55,939 bases of DNA. Source: Chloroflexota bacterium (GTDB lineage Bacteria > Chloroflexota > Anaerolineae > Aggregatilineales > Phototrophicaceae). Every line of letters starts with the position of its first letter. Positions within the stretch are counted from its first letter, which is position 1. A program made the position numbers and the translations under genes. The notes under the pieces are model-generated. The model was not told the DNA's origin. It was given only the letters and a program-made list of their open reading frames with translations, and made no database searches. Positions 26,232 through 34,478 of the stretch are shown here, one piece after another. The stretch spans positions 76,137 to 132,075 of the forward strand of contig JAPOWK010000093.1 in the NCBI GenBank assembly GCA_026707665.1. The letters are read 5' to 3'.

Positions 26232-26745
26232 TCTTTTCCAGCTCGATTTCGTCGCGAATCGTGATGCCATTCAGCCCGGTAATTGGAATCTGTGGTTTGA
26301 TGCGCCGCGCGTCAGCAATGGCGTTTCGGTGCACGGAAACCAGTTCATAACCTCGCTTCTGCCAGAATTTGAGCGCTTCGAGATTGTCATTAGTGGTGAC
26401 CAGCCAGAGCCGCTTTATTCCCACCTCGCGCGCCCATTCCTCGACGGCTTCCACAAGCGCGCTGCCGACGCCCATCGACTCGTCCAAACTGTCCAAAGTG
26501 GTGATCTCGCAATCCCTCTCACCGATATGCACCGTAATCAAGCCAATGTTTTCCGCCTTGGCCTCATCTTCTTGTTCCTCTGCTTCCGCTCCCGCGCCCC
26601 GCTCGGCCATAAAACCGGGCAGCAGATGTCCGTAAACGGCTTTCCCGCGCGAAACGATTTGCGTCGTTCCCCAGCGCTCGTCCAAGAAATGAGCCACCCA
26701 CTCGCGATCGGCGCGTTCAAGGGGGCGAATTGTGAAGGCGGTCAT
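26224..26745 (-). CDS. GNAT family N-acetyltransferase
   Basis: A 173-residue acetyltransferase. The core is HIGERDCEITTLDSLDESMGVGSALVEAVEEWAREVGIKRLWLVTTNDNLEALKFWQKRGYE, typical of the GNAT family, with a degenerate Q/R-x-x-G motif. Its tail contacts are not clear. Start is taken as ATG 26745, preceded by AGAGGT; an in-frame TTG at 26751 gives two more residues. Substrate unknown. Confidence 0.85.
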   Translation of the reverse strand: MTAFTIRPLERADREWVAHFLDERWGTTQIVSRGKAVYGHLLPGFMAERGAGAEAEEQEDEAKAENIGLITVHIGERDCEITTLDSLDESMGVGSALVEAVEEWAREVGIKRLWLVTTNDNLEALKFWQKRGYELVSVHRNAIADARRIKPQIPITGLNGITIRDEIELEKII

Positions 26746-26783
26746 CGCCAAGACCTCTAACTATTCATTTCATTACAGCGACA

Positions 26784-26812
26784 ATTATAGCCCGACTTCA
26801 TCAAGTTGGGAA
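26784..26812 (-). promoter_or_regulatory. Promoter of the acetyltransferase gene
   Basis: On the minus strand, TTCCCA (26812-26807) is followed after 17 bases by a perfect -10 TATAAT (26789-26784). The predicted start of transcription is near 26777, about 32 bases before the ATG at 26745. Confidence 0.6.
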
Positions 26813-26842
26813 ATGCTTGTGAACCGCCGCACAATCAGTAGC

Positions 26843-26874
26843 GAACCCGATTGTAGCTCGGAACAGTCGGGTTC
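26843..26874. repeat. 8-bp inverted repeat between minus-strand genes
   Basis: GAACCCGA (26843-26850) and TCGGGTTC (26867-26874) are perfect inverted arms with a 16-base loop. It lies downstream of the TPR gene and upstream of the acetyltransferase promoter. No run of T residues follows on either strand, so it is not a standard terminator. Confidence 0.45.
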
Positions 26875-26942
26875 AATTCAATAGCGAGTTGCATGGGCCT
26901 GGCACTAGAGATTACCAAGATCGGCGCGAAAGTTCGTAGCCG

Positions 26943-27470
26943 TCAGATTAGTCGCTCGAACTCACGAATCCAAGCTTGACAATGGTTTTCTCGCCGATCC
27001 TCTTCCTTGACAAAGAGCGTCTCAGCCGACTTCATCCAGTCCAGCGCCGCCTGGTTATCGCCCAACCGATGATTGATCATCGCCAAGTAATAGTGAGTCT
27101 CCGCTCGCTCTGGCTGCGCCGCCAAGGCATTGGTGAAACAGGCGGCCGCCCGCTTCCAATCCTTGTCTCGATATGCAATCGCGCCCAACCCGTAATTTGC
27201 GAGCATCTCGTAGGGGTGCAAGGCAAGCGCGCGTAGGAACGCTTCTTTCGCCGGGACATGGTCTTTGCCTAACAGAAGCAAAAACCCTTGAGTCGCGTGG
27301 TATTCGGCATGGCTCGGCAGCAGCGCAATCGAGGCTTCAATCTCATTCAACGCCGTCTTCCGGTCTCGTTCCCCATGCGCATTCAGAGCGGCGCGGTAAC
27401 GCTCGTCCGCCTGATATCGAGCGACACCAAAACGTCTCTTAAGAGCAGTCAGGTCAATGCTTGTGGGCAT
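26943..27470 (-). CDS. TPR-repeat protein
   Basis: A protein of about 175 residues built of tetratricopeptide repeats: AHGERDRKTALNEIEASIAL, then a second with AKEAFLRALALHPYE, then KDWKRAAACFTNALAAQPE and AETHYYLAMINHRLGDNQ. Such repeats form a protein-binding helical scaffold. No other domain or signal peptide. Start is the ATG at 27470; an in-frame TTG at 27497 would add nine residues. It follows the RDD gene on the same strand and is probably cotranscribed. Confidence 0.8.
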   Translation of the reverse strand: MPTSIDLTALKRRFGVARYQADERYRAALNAHGERDRKTALNEIEASIALLPSHAEYHATQGFLLLLGKDHVPAKEAFLRALALHPYEMLANYGLGAIAYRDKDWKRAAACFTNALAAQPERAETHYYLAMINHRLGDNQAALDWMKSAETLFVKEEDRRENHCQAWIREFERLI

Positions 27471-27529
27471 ATCAATTGCGGGATTCCGGCTTGGCAATGC
27501 GCGTCAATATGGCAGCGGCTTCGGTCGAT

Positions 27530-28006
27530 CTATTGGCGGAATATCTGGCCAGTATTGCGCGAGATTTCAGCGCTCACGACATAGGTGCCAGCCATCTTGT
27601 CGTGCCAAGTCTGGTTATTCCCATCGAAGATCGCCCAGATATACCCCAAGCCGCAGAGCAGGGCGCTCACCTGATAGCCGATCGCGCGAATGAAGGCATC
27701 GGTGTCGGAAAGCGCCGAGCCATCCCTTTTCACAACGCGGATCCCGACTGTTGACTTACCCGGCGTCTGCCCATCGCGGCGCGTCCAGAAATACCAGTGA
27801 TAGACGACCGGGAGCGCTAAGGCGACAAATTGCACAAGTGGACCGTCGAAACCCCCGCTGAACCCCGACAGGACAAATAGAAAAACGGTCAAGGGCAAGG
27901 CGAGGATGATGCCATCAATGAAGCTGGCCACGAAGCGCGACATGATGCCAGCTAACTGGGCTGATTCCTGCGCGACTGTCTGATGATGTTTGATTTTCTC
28001 TTGCAT
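27530..28006 (-). CDS. RDD family membrane protein
   Basis: A 158-residue integral membrane protein of the RDD family. The hallmark residues are in MSRFVASFIDGIILALPL (Arg and Asp), QTPGKSTVGIRVVKRDGS and the late segment WAIFDGNNQTWHDKMAGT. Three to four hydrophobic stretches are present. Function unknown; family members are proposed to move small ions or lipids. GGAGAGG precedes the ATG. Confidence 0.85.
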   Translation of the reverse strand: MQEKIKHHQTVAQESAQLAGIMSRFVASFIDGIILALPLTVFLFVLSGFSGGFDGPLVQFVALALPVVYHWYFWTRRDGQTPGKSTVGIRVVKRDGSALSDTDAFIRAIGYQVSALLCGLGYIWAIFDGNNQTWHDKMAGTYVVSAEISRNTGQIFRQ

Positions 28007-28126
28007 AGCGACCGCCTCTCCCGAATCTCATCCCGAAAATCACAGCCAACGAAGACTGCAGGCTGTCCATAAGTGTACTATCAGAACTTGCGCGCGGTCA
28101 AACGAGCTCCCGTTCCGCCGTGGCGC

Positions 28127-29152
28127 TCAATCATGCAATTCATATAGAATCGCCGGGTTGGTCTCTGCCTCGAATTCTTTCAGGTTGGCGATCGTGAGAT
28201 GACCGTGCTGATAAAGGTATTCGATATGGGCGCCGGCTTCTTCTATGGCGAGCAAAATATGATAGCCCTCAACATCGGGATACATCGCCTGGGAAATTTG
28301 GCTGATCGTCATCGGCGCGCCATGATTGCGCATGATCTTGCGAATGCGGTCCAGCTTCCGATTGTGGCTGGCGCGGATGGCGTGAATCCGCCCGTACAGG
28401 TCGTGGATCGGATCCTCATGCCCGCCCAGGGCCAGTCTTATCCCCTCGTAGCGCAGCAGCTTGCGCAGTGAATCGGCGTAATGATCCAAGCCCATGTAAT
28501 GGGTGATACTCTCCGGCGACTGGTGCGGCGTCGTGCGCGACAAGACATGATCAGCGCTGAGCAATACATCGCCCAGCCGGATGCAGACCTGCCCCGGACA
28601 ATGGCCCGGCGTGTGAATGAACTCCATGCCGTCAATGAACCCCTCGTCCTCGAGGCTAAAATCGACATCAATGGAGGTTACATGTTTCTTGGCGAAGCCA
28701 TACATTTCGAATAGCGTTTCGCGCAGGGAGGGTTTGATGCCAGCGCGTTCGAAATAGATGCCCAGCGCCTTGGTCGCCACAACCACGCGCTCTTCATAAT
28801 TTGTCAGCACACGGCGGTCAAGCTCGTGAATGCCCACCTCGGCATCCGTATGCTCCTTGACGAATGCCAAGCCGCCAAAATGATCGATATGACCATGCGA
28901 GATGATGATGCGCTCGATATCTCCCAGGGTGAAAGATCGACCGAATTTCGCCTGTATTTGCCGGAACCCGTCCAGCAAATCGTCGTTGCTGCGCCCCATG
29001 CCCGAGCCGGTGTCGACAAGCGTGAGCGCGCCAGCCCCTTCCAGCACGAAGGCGTAACCGGAGAAATTGTTCGGGAACAGCACCATGGGCAGGCGGTAGA
29101 TATCGACGCCGCTGCTGCTGCGAAATTGTTCTACGGGCGGTAATCGTTGCAT
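28127..29152 (-). CDS. Metallo-beta-lactamase fold hydrolase
   Basis: A protein of about 341 residues with the binuclear metal motif ISHGHIDHFGG (HxHxDH) and the downstream HTPGHCPGQ and SADHV metal ligands. A C-terminal winged-helix-like part (IRKIMRNHGAPMTISQISQAMYPDVEGY) follows, which resembles the LACTB2-type beta-lactamase arrangement, so RNA or thioester hydrolysis is possible. Substrate unknown. An upstream GTG at 29188 is in frame, but the ATG at 29152 starts the conserved part and GAGG lies 10 bases before it. Confidence 0.82.
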   Translation of the reverse strand: MQRLPPVEQFRSSSGVDIYRLPMVLFPNNFSGYAFVLEGAGALTLVDTGSGMGRSNDDLLDGFRQIQAKFGRSFTLGDIERIIISHGHIDHFGGLAFVKEHTDAEVGIHELDRRVLTNYEERVVVATKALGIYFERAGIKPSLRETLFEMYGFAKKHVTSIDVDFSLEDEGFIDGMEFIHTPGHCPGQVCIRLGDVLLSADHVLSRTTPHQSPESITHYMGLDHYADSLRKLLRYEGIRLALGGHEDPIHDLYGRIHAIRASHNRKLDRIRKIMRNHGAPMTISQISQAMYPDVEGYHILLAIEEAGAHIEYLYQHGHLTIANLKEFEAETNPAILYELHD

Positions 29153-29218
29153 GATAGAGTGACCTCGACTCGATCTGGATGATGTCACAGGGTTCTTACA
29201 GCGGCTTTAAGCTTGGAT

Positions 29219-30193
29219 TCAACTCGGATGCGGATTGACGCCGCCGGTCGCGAAACTGTAGAGGATAAACGCGATGTAAGCGCCCAGGAAAATCGCCGCC
29301 CCCCGGCGCCCCAGCCGCTGATGGCGCAGGAATGGTATCAAGAGGACGGCAAAGGCGATCATCACAAGGAACTCAAGCTGCGCATCCGCGCTCCGAACCG
29401 TTATCGGCTGCACAAAAGCGGTCAAGCCCAGGATCAGCAGGAGGTTGGCGACGTTGGAGCCGACGACGTTTCCAATCGCCAGGTCCGTTTCGCGGCGCCA
29501 GGCGGCTGCGAGAGAGGCCGCTAGCTCGGGAAGCGAAGTGCCAAAGGCGACCAAGGTGATGGCGATAATCAATTCGCTAATCCCCAGCAATCGCGCGAGA
29601 TTGACGGCGCCTTCAACCATCATCCGCGAGCCAAAAAGCAGCGTCAGAATCCCAAGCAGCAGCCATAAGAATTCTCGTCCGCGATTCTGAACAAGGCGCG
29701 GCGCTTCGCCCAGATCCGCCAGCAGTCGATCGCGCTCGTCCTGCTCGTTCTTCGCCAGACGATACAGCATCACGTTGAAGCCAACGAAGCCGATCAGCAG
29801 CATTGAACCATCGAGCCGATCAATGGCGCCATCCAGGGTTAGGGCAGCGGCGCCTATAGAGAAGAAGATCATGATCGGAATCTCTCGCCGCAGCAAAGTC
29901 GCTTTGACGCTCAAAGGAGCGATCAAGCCGGTCGCGCCCAATATCAAGCCAATGTTGGCGATGTTGGAACCGATCACATTGCCAATCGCCAGATCGCTCT
30001 TGCCCACCAGCGCCGCTTGAATGCTGACAAGAAGCTCCGGCATGGAGGTGCCGACGGCGACGAATGTGAGCGCGATCACGAGAACGGATACGCCAAAGGA
30101 CATCGCCAGATTCGACGCGCCCCGAACCAGCCAGTTGCCGCCGAAGAAAAGGGCGACTAGCCCGGCAAGGAGCAAAGCTGCGTTCATGAGCAT
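29219..30193 (-). CDS. Calcium/sodium antiporter (YrbG type)
   Basis: A 324-residue membrane antiporter of the CaCA superfamily. The two inverted alpha-repeats are visible: AVGTSMPELLVSIQAALVG with GNVIGSNIANIGLILGAT, and VAFGTSLPELAASLAAAW with GNVVGSNVANLLLILGL. About ten hydrophobic helices. It would exchange sodium (or protons) with calcium. AGAGGA precedes the ATG by 9 bases. The MBL gene lies just downstream on the same strand. Confidence 0.93.
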   Translation of the reverse strand: MLMNAALLLAGLVALFFGGNWLVRGASNLAMSFGVSVLVIALTFVAVGTSMPELLVSIQAALVGKSDLAIGNVIGSNIANIGLILGATGLIAPLSVKATLLRREIPIMIFFSIGAAALTLDGAIDRLDGSMLLIGFVGFNVMLYRLAKNEQDERDRLLADLGEAPRLVQNRGREFLWLLLGILTLLFGSRMMVEGAVNLARLLGISELIIAITLVAFGTSLPELAASLAAAWRRETDLAIGNVVGSNVANLLLILGLTAFVQPITVRSADAQLEFLVMIAFAVLLIPFLRHQRLGRRGAAIFLGAYIAFILYSFATGGVNPHPS

Positions 30194-30236
30194 CGGCTAT
30201 ATTCCTCTGGACGACTCCCATTCCGGCATAGCATGA

Positions 30237-32114
30237 TCAGGCATAAATGACATGCTGCAGCAGGAAGCGTTCGATTCTGCTGTAATAGGCTTCAATCGTC
30301 TCCGGTTTGCGCCAGCCATGTCCCTCTCCCTCAAAGAGATGATATTCGTGCGGGATGCCCCGCCGCTTCAAAGAGGCGACGATCCCCTCCGATTGGTCTT
30401 GCGGGACAACGACATCGTCCGTGCCCTGAAATACGATTAGGGGATCGACGATCTTATCCGCATTAAAGAGTGGCGAGCGCTGGCGATAGAGATCGGCCGC
30501 CTCTGGCAATTCGCCCAGCAGCCAGTAGGTATAGCGCTCTTCAAATTTGTGCGTGTCCATCAGCAATCCAAATTGATTGGAGACGCCATAGGAGCAGATG
30601 CCCGCCTTGTAAAAGCCAGGATAACTAACCAGCGATTGCAGCACGGTGAAACCGCCGGCGCTTCCGCCCATAATCACGGCTCGGCTCTCATCGATCAGCC
30701 CTTCCTGCGCCAGATGCCTCACACCGGATAACGAGTCGATCACATCGTAGACGCCCCAATTGCCGCGGTGCATATTCATATAGGCTTTCCCATAGCCGGT
30801 GCTGCCCCGGTGATTGACCAGCAGGACAGCGTAGCCGCGAGTGGTGAAGAACTGGACTTCATTGTAATAGCCGGCGCGGCGCTGAGACGTCGGACCACCA
30901 TGCACGTTGACGATCAGCGGCGGCAATCCCGCGGGCATGTCGTCTCGCAGCACCGGCGGATAATAGAGCCCGTGCACGTCGCCCTTATCGTCGCCCGTCC
31001 AGTTGATCGCGCGCCCGACCGACAGTTGATCTTCGCGCAGATTCTCCACGCCCTGCCGGCGGTGAACGGTATGCGCTAGGCTCGAATCGACGGAGACGAC
31101 GCGAGGCGGAATCAGGGCAGACGACGCGATCACGGCGACGGCGCCGCCATCAGGAGATACGCTGATCTGTTCCATATCGGTGTAGGCTTCCAAGCCGGCG
31201 ACCTTCTCGCTTGAAGAAGAAGCCAGATCGTAACGCCGCAGACTGACGATTCCGTGACGATTCTCCAGGTAGCAAATCGAACGGCTGTCGCCCGCCCATC
31301 CATAGGTCCGCATGCCCTGCGCCCAAGCCGGCGTTCCATGTTCTACCGCATCGCCGGTCAGCTGTTTGTGCGTGCGCTCCACCAGATCGTACAGGTAAAT
31401 CTGGCTCCAGCCGCTGGCGTCGCTGATGTAGGACAGAAAGCGGCCATCCGGCGAGAATTCGGGCTGGAAAATCGCCGTATCGCTGTCGCCGGCCACCGTC
31501 ACGATATCTTGCGCTCTTGGCATTCCCCCGCCGTCAATCTCAAGCGAGACCAGTCGCAGTTCGCTGCCATTCCAGGGCATCTGCGGATGATTCCAGGCGA
31601 CAAAGGCGATGTGCCTTCCCCCTGGATGCCAGGTCGGCTGCATGACGAAATCGGTGCCGTAGGCGAGTTTGCGGGGGAAATCTTCGCCGGCCGCGTCCAC
31701 GATGGCGAGGCCATCGATATGTTCGTAGCTGTGTACAAAGGCGACCCATTCGCCGTCGGGCGATACGGCGGGCGAAGCATAACTGCCGAATTCGGGACAG
31801 ATCGCCCGGGGAGCGCCGCCGGCGAGGGCTTGGCAATGCAGCCTGCCATTCGCGATAAAGAAGACCTTGCCATCACCGAGCGTAAACGCGCCGCCGCCAT
31901 AACCAACCCGTCCGGCGACATTCAGCGACGAGTCGGTTAAGTCGCGCGGCGCCTGCCGACCTGTCTGCGCCTGCAAAACTCCTGTCTTGGCACGATTCTC
32001 CCACCATACCAGCATATCCCCGGCGCGATTCCACTGCACATCGCGCAGGCTGAGGCCGCCCGCGATGGAAGCGCCGCTGATGGGACTGGCCCAAGTGCCG
32101 TAAGCTTTGCTCAT
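30237..32114 (-). CDS. S9 family serine peptidase (acylaminoacyl peptidase-like)
   Basis: A 625-residue peptidase with an N-terminal beta-propeller and a C-terminal alpha/beta-hydrolase domain. The nucleophile is Ser485 in GGSAGGFTVLQS; the Asp is in FQGTDDVVVPQ and the His in EGEGHGWRKP. The propeller shows TolB-like repeats such as SPDGEWVAFVH and SPDGRFLSYISD. The protein has no signal peptide and is therefore probably cytosolic. It resembles dipeptidyl aminopeptidases. Start is taken at the ATG 32114, because YGTWASPISG just after it is the usual family N-terminus; ATG 32141 is possible. A promoter and hairpin lie upstream. Confidence 0.87.
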   Translation of the reverse strand: MSKAYGTWASPISGASIAGGLSLRDVQWNRAGDMLVWWENRAKTGVLQAQTGRQAPRDLTDSSLNVAGRVGYGGGAFTLGDGKVFFIANGRLHCQALAGGAPRAICPEFGSYASPAVSPDGEWVAFVHSYEHIDGLAIVDAAGEDFPRKLAYGTDFVMQPTWHPGGRHIAFVAWNHPQMPWNGSELRLVSLEIDGGGMPRAQDIVTVAGDSDTAIFQPEFSPDGRFLSYISDASGWSQIYLYDLVERTHKQLTGDAVEHGTPAWAQGMRTYGWAGDSRSICYLENRHGIVSLRRYDLASSSSEKVAGLEAYTDMEQISVSPDGGAVAVIASSALIPPRVVSVDSSLAHTVHRRQGVENLREDQLSVGRAINWTGDDKGDVHGLYYPPVLRDDMPAGLPPLIVNVHGGPTSQRRAGYYNEVQFFTTRGYAVLLVNHRGSTGYGKAYMNMHRGNWGVYDVIDSLSGVRHLAQEGLIDESRAVIMGGSAGGFTVLQSLVSYPGFYKAGICSYGVSNQFGLLMDTHKFEERYTYWLLGELPEAADLYRQRSPLFNADKIVDPLIVFQGTDDVVVPQDQSEGIVASLKRRGIPHEYHLFEGEGHGWRKPETIEAYYSRIERFLLQHVIYA

Positions 32115-32180
32115 ATTTTGCGCCTTGCCTGGATCTGACATCGGCTACGAATTGTACCTGACAGCAATCAAACACAAAAT

Positions 32181-32196
32181 GCCCACTCGCGTGGGC
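32181..32196 (-). terminator. Hairpin between the L,D-transpeptidase and S9 peptidase genes
   Basis: On the minus strand, GCCCAC, loop GCGA, GTGGGC is followed by ATTTTGTGTTTG. The stem is strong but the T-run is interrupted. It lies downstream of the L,D-transpeptidase gene and also downstream of a promoter at 32258-32286, so it may be a terminator for the former or an attenuator for the peptidase. Confidence 0.55.
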
Positions 32197-32257
32197 ATCC
32201 TGTGACTAAATGCAGTAGCATGAAATGATTCATTTGGGTACAGCGTCAACCATCTGT

Positions 32258-32286
32258 ACTGTAGCCGCAGAGCGTCTTACTGTCAA
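32258..32286 (-). promoter_or_regulatory. Promoter upstream of the S9 peptidase
   Basis: On the minus strand a perfect -35 TTGACA (32286-32281) is followed after 17 bases by TACAGT (32263-32258). These are the same hexamers and spacing as the lysC leader promoter. Confidence 0.6.
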
Positions 32287-32331
32287 GCTGGTGGCAATAG
32301 CTGTTTTTCGCTGGCGTTCAAAAAAGAGTGA

Positions 32332-34080
32332 TCATTCGATCGGTCGATAATTCGTATCAATCGTGCTTATGAATTCCAAGGCGAGGCGGGCCAGTTCGCT
32401 TTCCGGCGCGAATTCTTCGGAAACGATCTCGACGACGGTGCCCGTTTCCGCCCAGTCGTAAAGTTCCTTCGCTCGGCTGTTCAGCGACATGATGCAGCCG
32501 AAGGTCGTTGGTTCGTAGGTATAGCCGCCGCCAAGCAAGTTGCCATTGGGCAGCCTGACCGCGCCGTGAAATCCATTCATCAATCCGGGCACCACTTCGT
32601 AAATGCCCATGAACCAGAACATCTCCCACTGATTGCAATTGGTGCCCAAATCACTGCAAAGCGCATAACTGCTGCCGAATGATTTGGGATTGTGCGTTAG
32701 AATCTGGAAGATGCCGGGATAGGTCGGCGCCGTTTCACGGCCTGACGAGATGCCCCAGCTGAAAAGCAAGTCATTGTTTTCGAAGGCGACCAGCCACTGA
32801 GACTGCAGGTCGACGATGATGCGCTTGTGCGGTACCGGGTCCTGCGGCAGCAAGACATCGCGCGATGGAATTTGAATCTCTTGCCCGACGACCAGCGCGT
32901 TCCAGTTCACCGTTGGATTCGCATCCCGGATCAATTCATAGGGAATGCCTGCCTTGCGCCCAATGCGGAATCCTGTGTCCTTTTGCACGACTGAATATGG
33001 CTCCGGCAGGTAGTTCAGGCGCAAAGCAATTTCCGGCGTACCTGAGATTAGCGCCTCCTGAAGATTGCTGATCGCCTGCAACTCATCTATGTATCGACCG
33101 CCTCTTACCAACTCGCGGTTTAGGCTGTCCACGAATTGCCGGAATGCGTTCTCGCGAACCGACAGTCCGTTTTCGCCGGCGGTTAACCATTCCGCCGCCT
33201 GCATTTTGTCAACAGCAAACGAGAGCATATGATCCTTAAATGGGTCGTAGCCTCTTATGTGAACGTCATCTTGCAGGAAAACGATTGCCTGTCCAAGAAA
33301 TGGTGTACTGTCAAATACGATCGGATTCAGGGGGATAGTCTGCAATTCCAAGCGCCCTTGAGAAACGACGTTGGCGGCGTTCCCTTTCAGAAGGCGCATG
33401 CTTTCGGTGACGTCCAGATGGCGCCCTCGCCGACCGGGCACCGCGATTAAACGTCCGCCCGACCATCGGTAGCCGGCTTCATACTGCGGCACGTAAACGG
33501 CTTCCGTGAAGTCGAGCAGAAGCGATTGCGCCCGACTGTGAGATACAGTCAACTGAGGCTCAATACTGATGCCAAAGGGGATACCCGCCACCCCGGCGGC
33601 GCGGGCGGCATTCGCCATGGACGAAATATCAATGGACAGGCCGAGTTCATCGGGACGAGCTTTCTTCAAGACTTGGCCGTCAACGGTAATGTCAATGTGG
33701 ACATCAAAGTCCCAGTGTTGCCGCAGCGCTATCTCGGCTTCTTCCGGTGTCATTTCACCGACGGCGACGCCCATGGCATAAACGTTAGGGAATATGCGCC
33801 CGGCCATCAAAAAGTTTGAAACAAAAAATACCACGACCACCATAGTGACAAGCGCCGTCAGCTTTGCCACCGGCGAACGGCTGGAGAACAGCCATGCCAA
33901 GGCGCGGTGCGCTAGTTTATCTTCGTTGTATGAAGGAAAATAACGGCGCAACAAGGTGTGCGCGCCACCGGTATTCCCTCCACGCTCCATCATGGCGAGA
34001 CGCCGCTGCTGTCGCGCCAAATTGCGGTCACGAGCGCGTTTGGCTTTTCTTTTGCCTGGCTTGCCAGATTCGGACTTCAT
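32332..34080 (-). CDS. L,D-transpeptidase with PG-binding and LysM domains
   Basis: A 582-residue membrane-anchored cell-wall enzyme. A basic N-terminus and one membrane helix (VAKLTALVTMVVVVFFVSNFLM) lead to PG_binding_4/VanW-like repeats (about residues 100-350), a LysM motif (YSVVQKDTGFRIGRKAGIPYELI ... GQEIQIPS) and a YkuD catalytic domain. The catalytic Cys is in TTFGCIMSL, preceded by FHGAV about 20 residues earlier; where the family usually has SHGC, this protein has TFGC, so the His is replaced by Phe. It would make 3-3 crosslinks or attach proteins to peptidoglycan. The first ATG in this frame is 34080; TTG 34089 is unlikely. It lies divergently from lon. Confidence 0.87.
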   Translation of the reverse strand: MKSESGKPGKRKAKRARDRNLARQQRRLAMMERGGNTGGAHTLLRRYFPSYNEDKLAHRALAWLFSSRSPVAKLTALVTMVVVVFFVSNFLMAGRIFPNVYAMGVAVGEMTPEEAEIALRQHWDFDVHIDITVDGQVLKKARPDELGLSIDISSMANAARAAGVAGIPFGISIEPQLTVSHSRAQSLLLDFTEAVYVPQYEAGYRWSGGRLIAVPGRRGRHLDVTESMRLLKGNAANVVSQGRLELQTIPLNPIVFDSTPFLGQAIVFLQDDVHIRGYDPFKDHMLSFAVDKMQAAEWLTAGENGLSVRENAFRQFVDSLNRELVRGGRYIDELQAISNLQEALISGTPEIALRLNYLPEPYSVVQKDTGFRIGRKAGIPYELIRDANPTVNWNALVVGQEIQIPSRDVLLPQDPVPHKRIIVDLQSQWLVAFENNDLLFSWGISSGRETAPTYPGIFQILTHNPKSFGSSYALCSDLGTNCNQWEMFWFMGIYEVVPGLMNGFHGAVRLPNGNLLGGGYTYEPTTFGCIMSLNSRAKELYDWAETGTVVEIVSEEFAPESELARLALEFISTIDTNYRPIE

Positions 34081-34121
34081 CCCGAGCAATTCCTGAATCG
34101 CGTATGCGCTAATCAGGATTT

Positions 34122-34149
34122 ATTGTAGTCAAACTCATTGAAGCGGCAA
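34122..34149 (-). promoter_or_regulatory. Promoter of the L,D-transpeptidase
   Basis: On the minus strand, TTGCCG (34149-34144) and TACAAT (34127-34122) are separated by 16 bases. Transcription would start near 34115, about 35 bases before the ATG. Confidence 0.55.
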
Positions 34150-34208
34150 AGTCGATGGGCGGGCAATCGCGCTTAGATTCATGGAGCGAGCCAATTCCAT
34201 CGTCTTAG

Positions 34209-34251
34209 AAATGTATCAAAATCCCGCCGGCAGCAGAACTCTGATACATTT
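34209..34251. promoter_or_regulatory. 10-bp inverted repeat upstream of lon (possible operator)
   Basis: AAATGTATCA (34209-34218) and TGATACATTT (34242-34251) are perfect inverted copies, 33 bases apart centre to centre, or three helical turns. The second copy touches TATTAT (34251-34256), a plausible -10 hexamer for lon. The arrangement suits a dimeric regulator or a looping pair. Confidence 0.5.
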
Positions 34252-34478
34252 ATTATGCGTCTTTCGGTAAAGTAAGGTGGATCGACTGGCGTCGCGTTCT
34301 TTCGCGTCTGGTTGGTGGCGCGGAGATTTGACGCCAGCAAGCGCGGCATCTTGCTGAATCAAGCGCCGCCTCGGCTCGGTAACAGCGACAGCGCGGCCGC
34401 CAAGTGCGGATCCAAGTCCGCCAACAGCGGCGATGGGCGTTCCGCCGCGACAAACTCAGTCAACAAGGAATCACACAG

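Larger units (their letters stand above)
34081..34478. other. Divergent regulatory region between the L,D-transpeptidase and lon
   Basis: A gap of nearly 400 bases between two start codons. It contains the promoter of the L,D-transpeptidase (34122-34149), a perfect 10-bp inverted repeat (34209-34251) and a probable lon leader of about 220 bases. I saw no CIRCE or HspR-type element. Open frames running through it lack support. Confidence 0.5.

Noticed and set aside
34081..34478. A CIRCE or HspR operator before lon
   Set aside because: Neither the TTAGCACTC/GAGTGCTAA nor the CTTGAGT/ACTCAAG pattern occurs; only a different inverted repeat is present.
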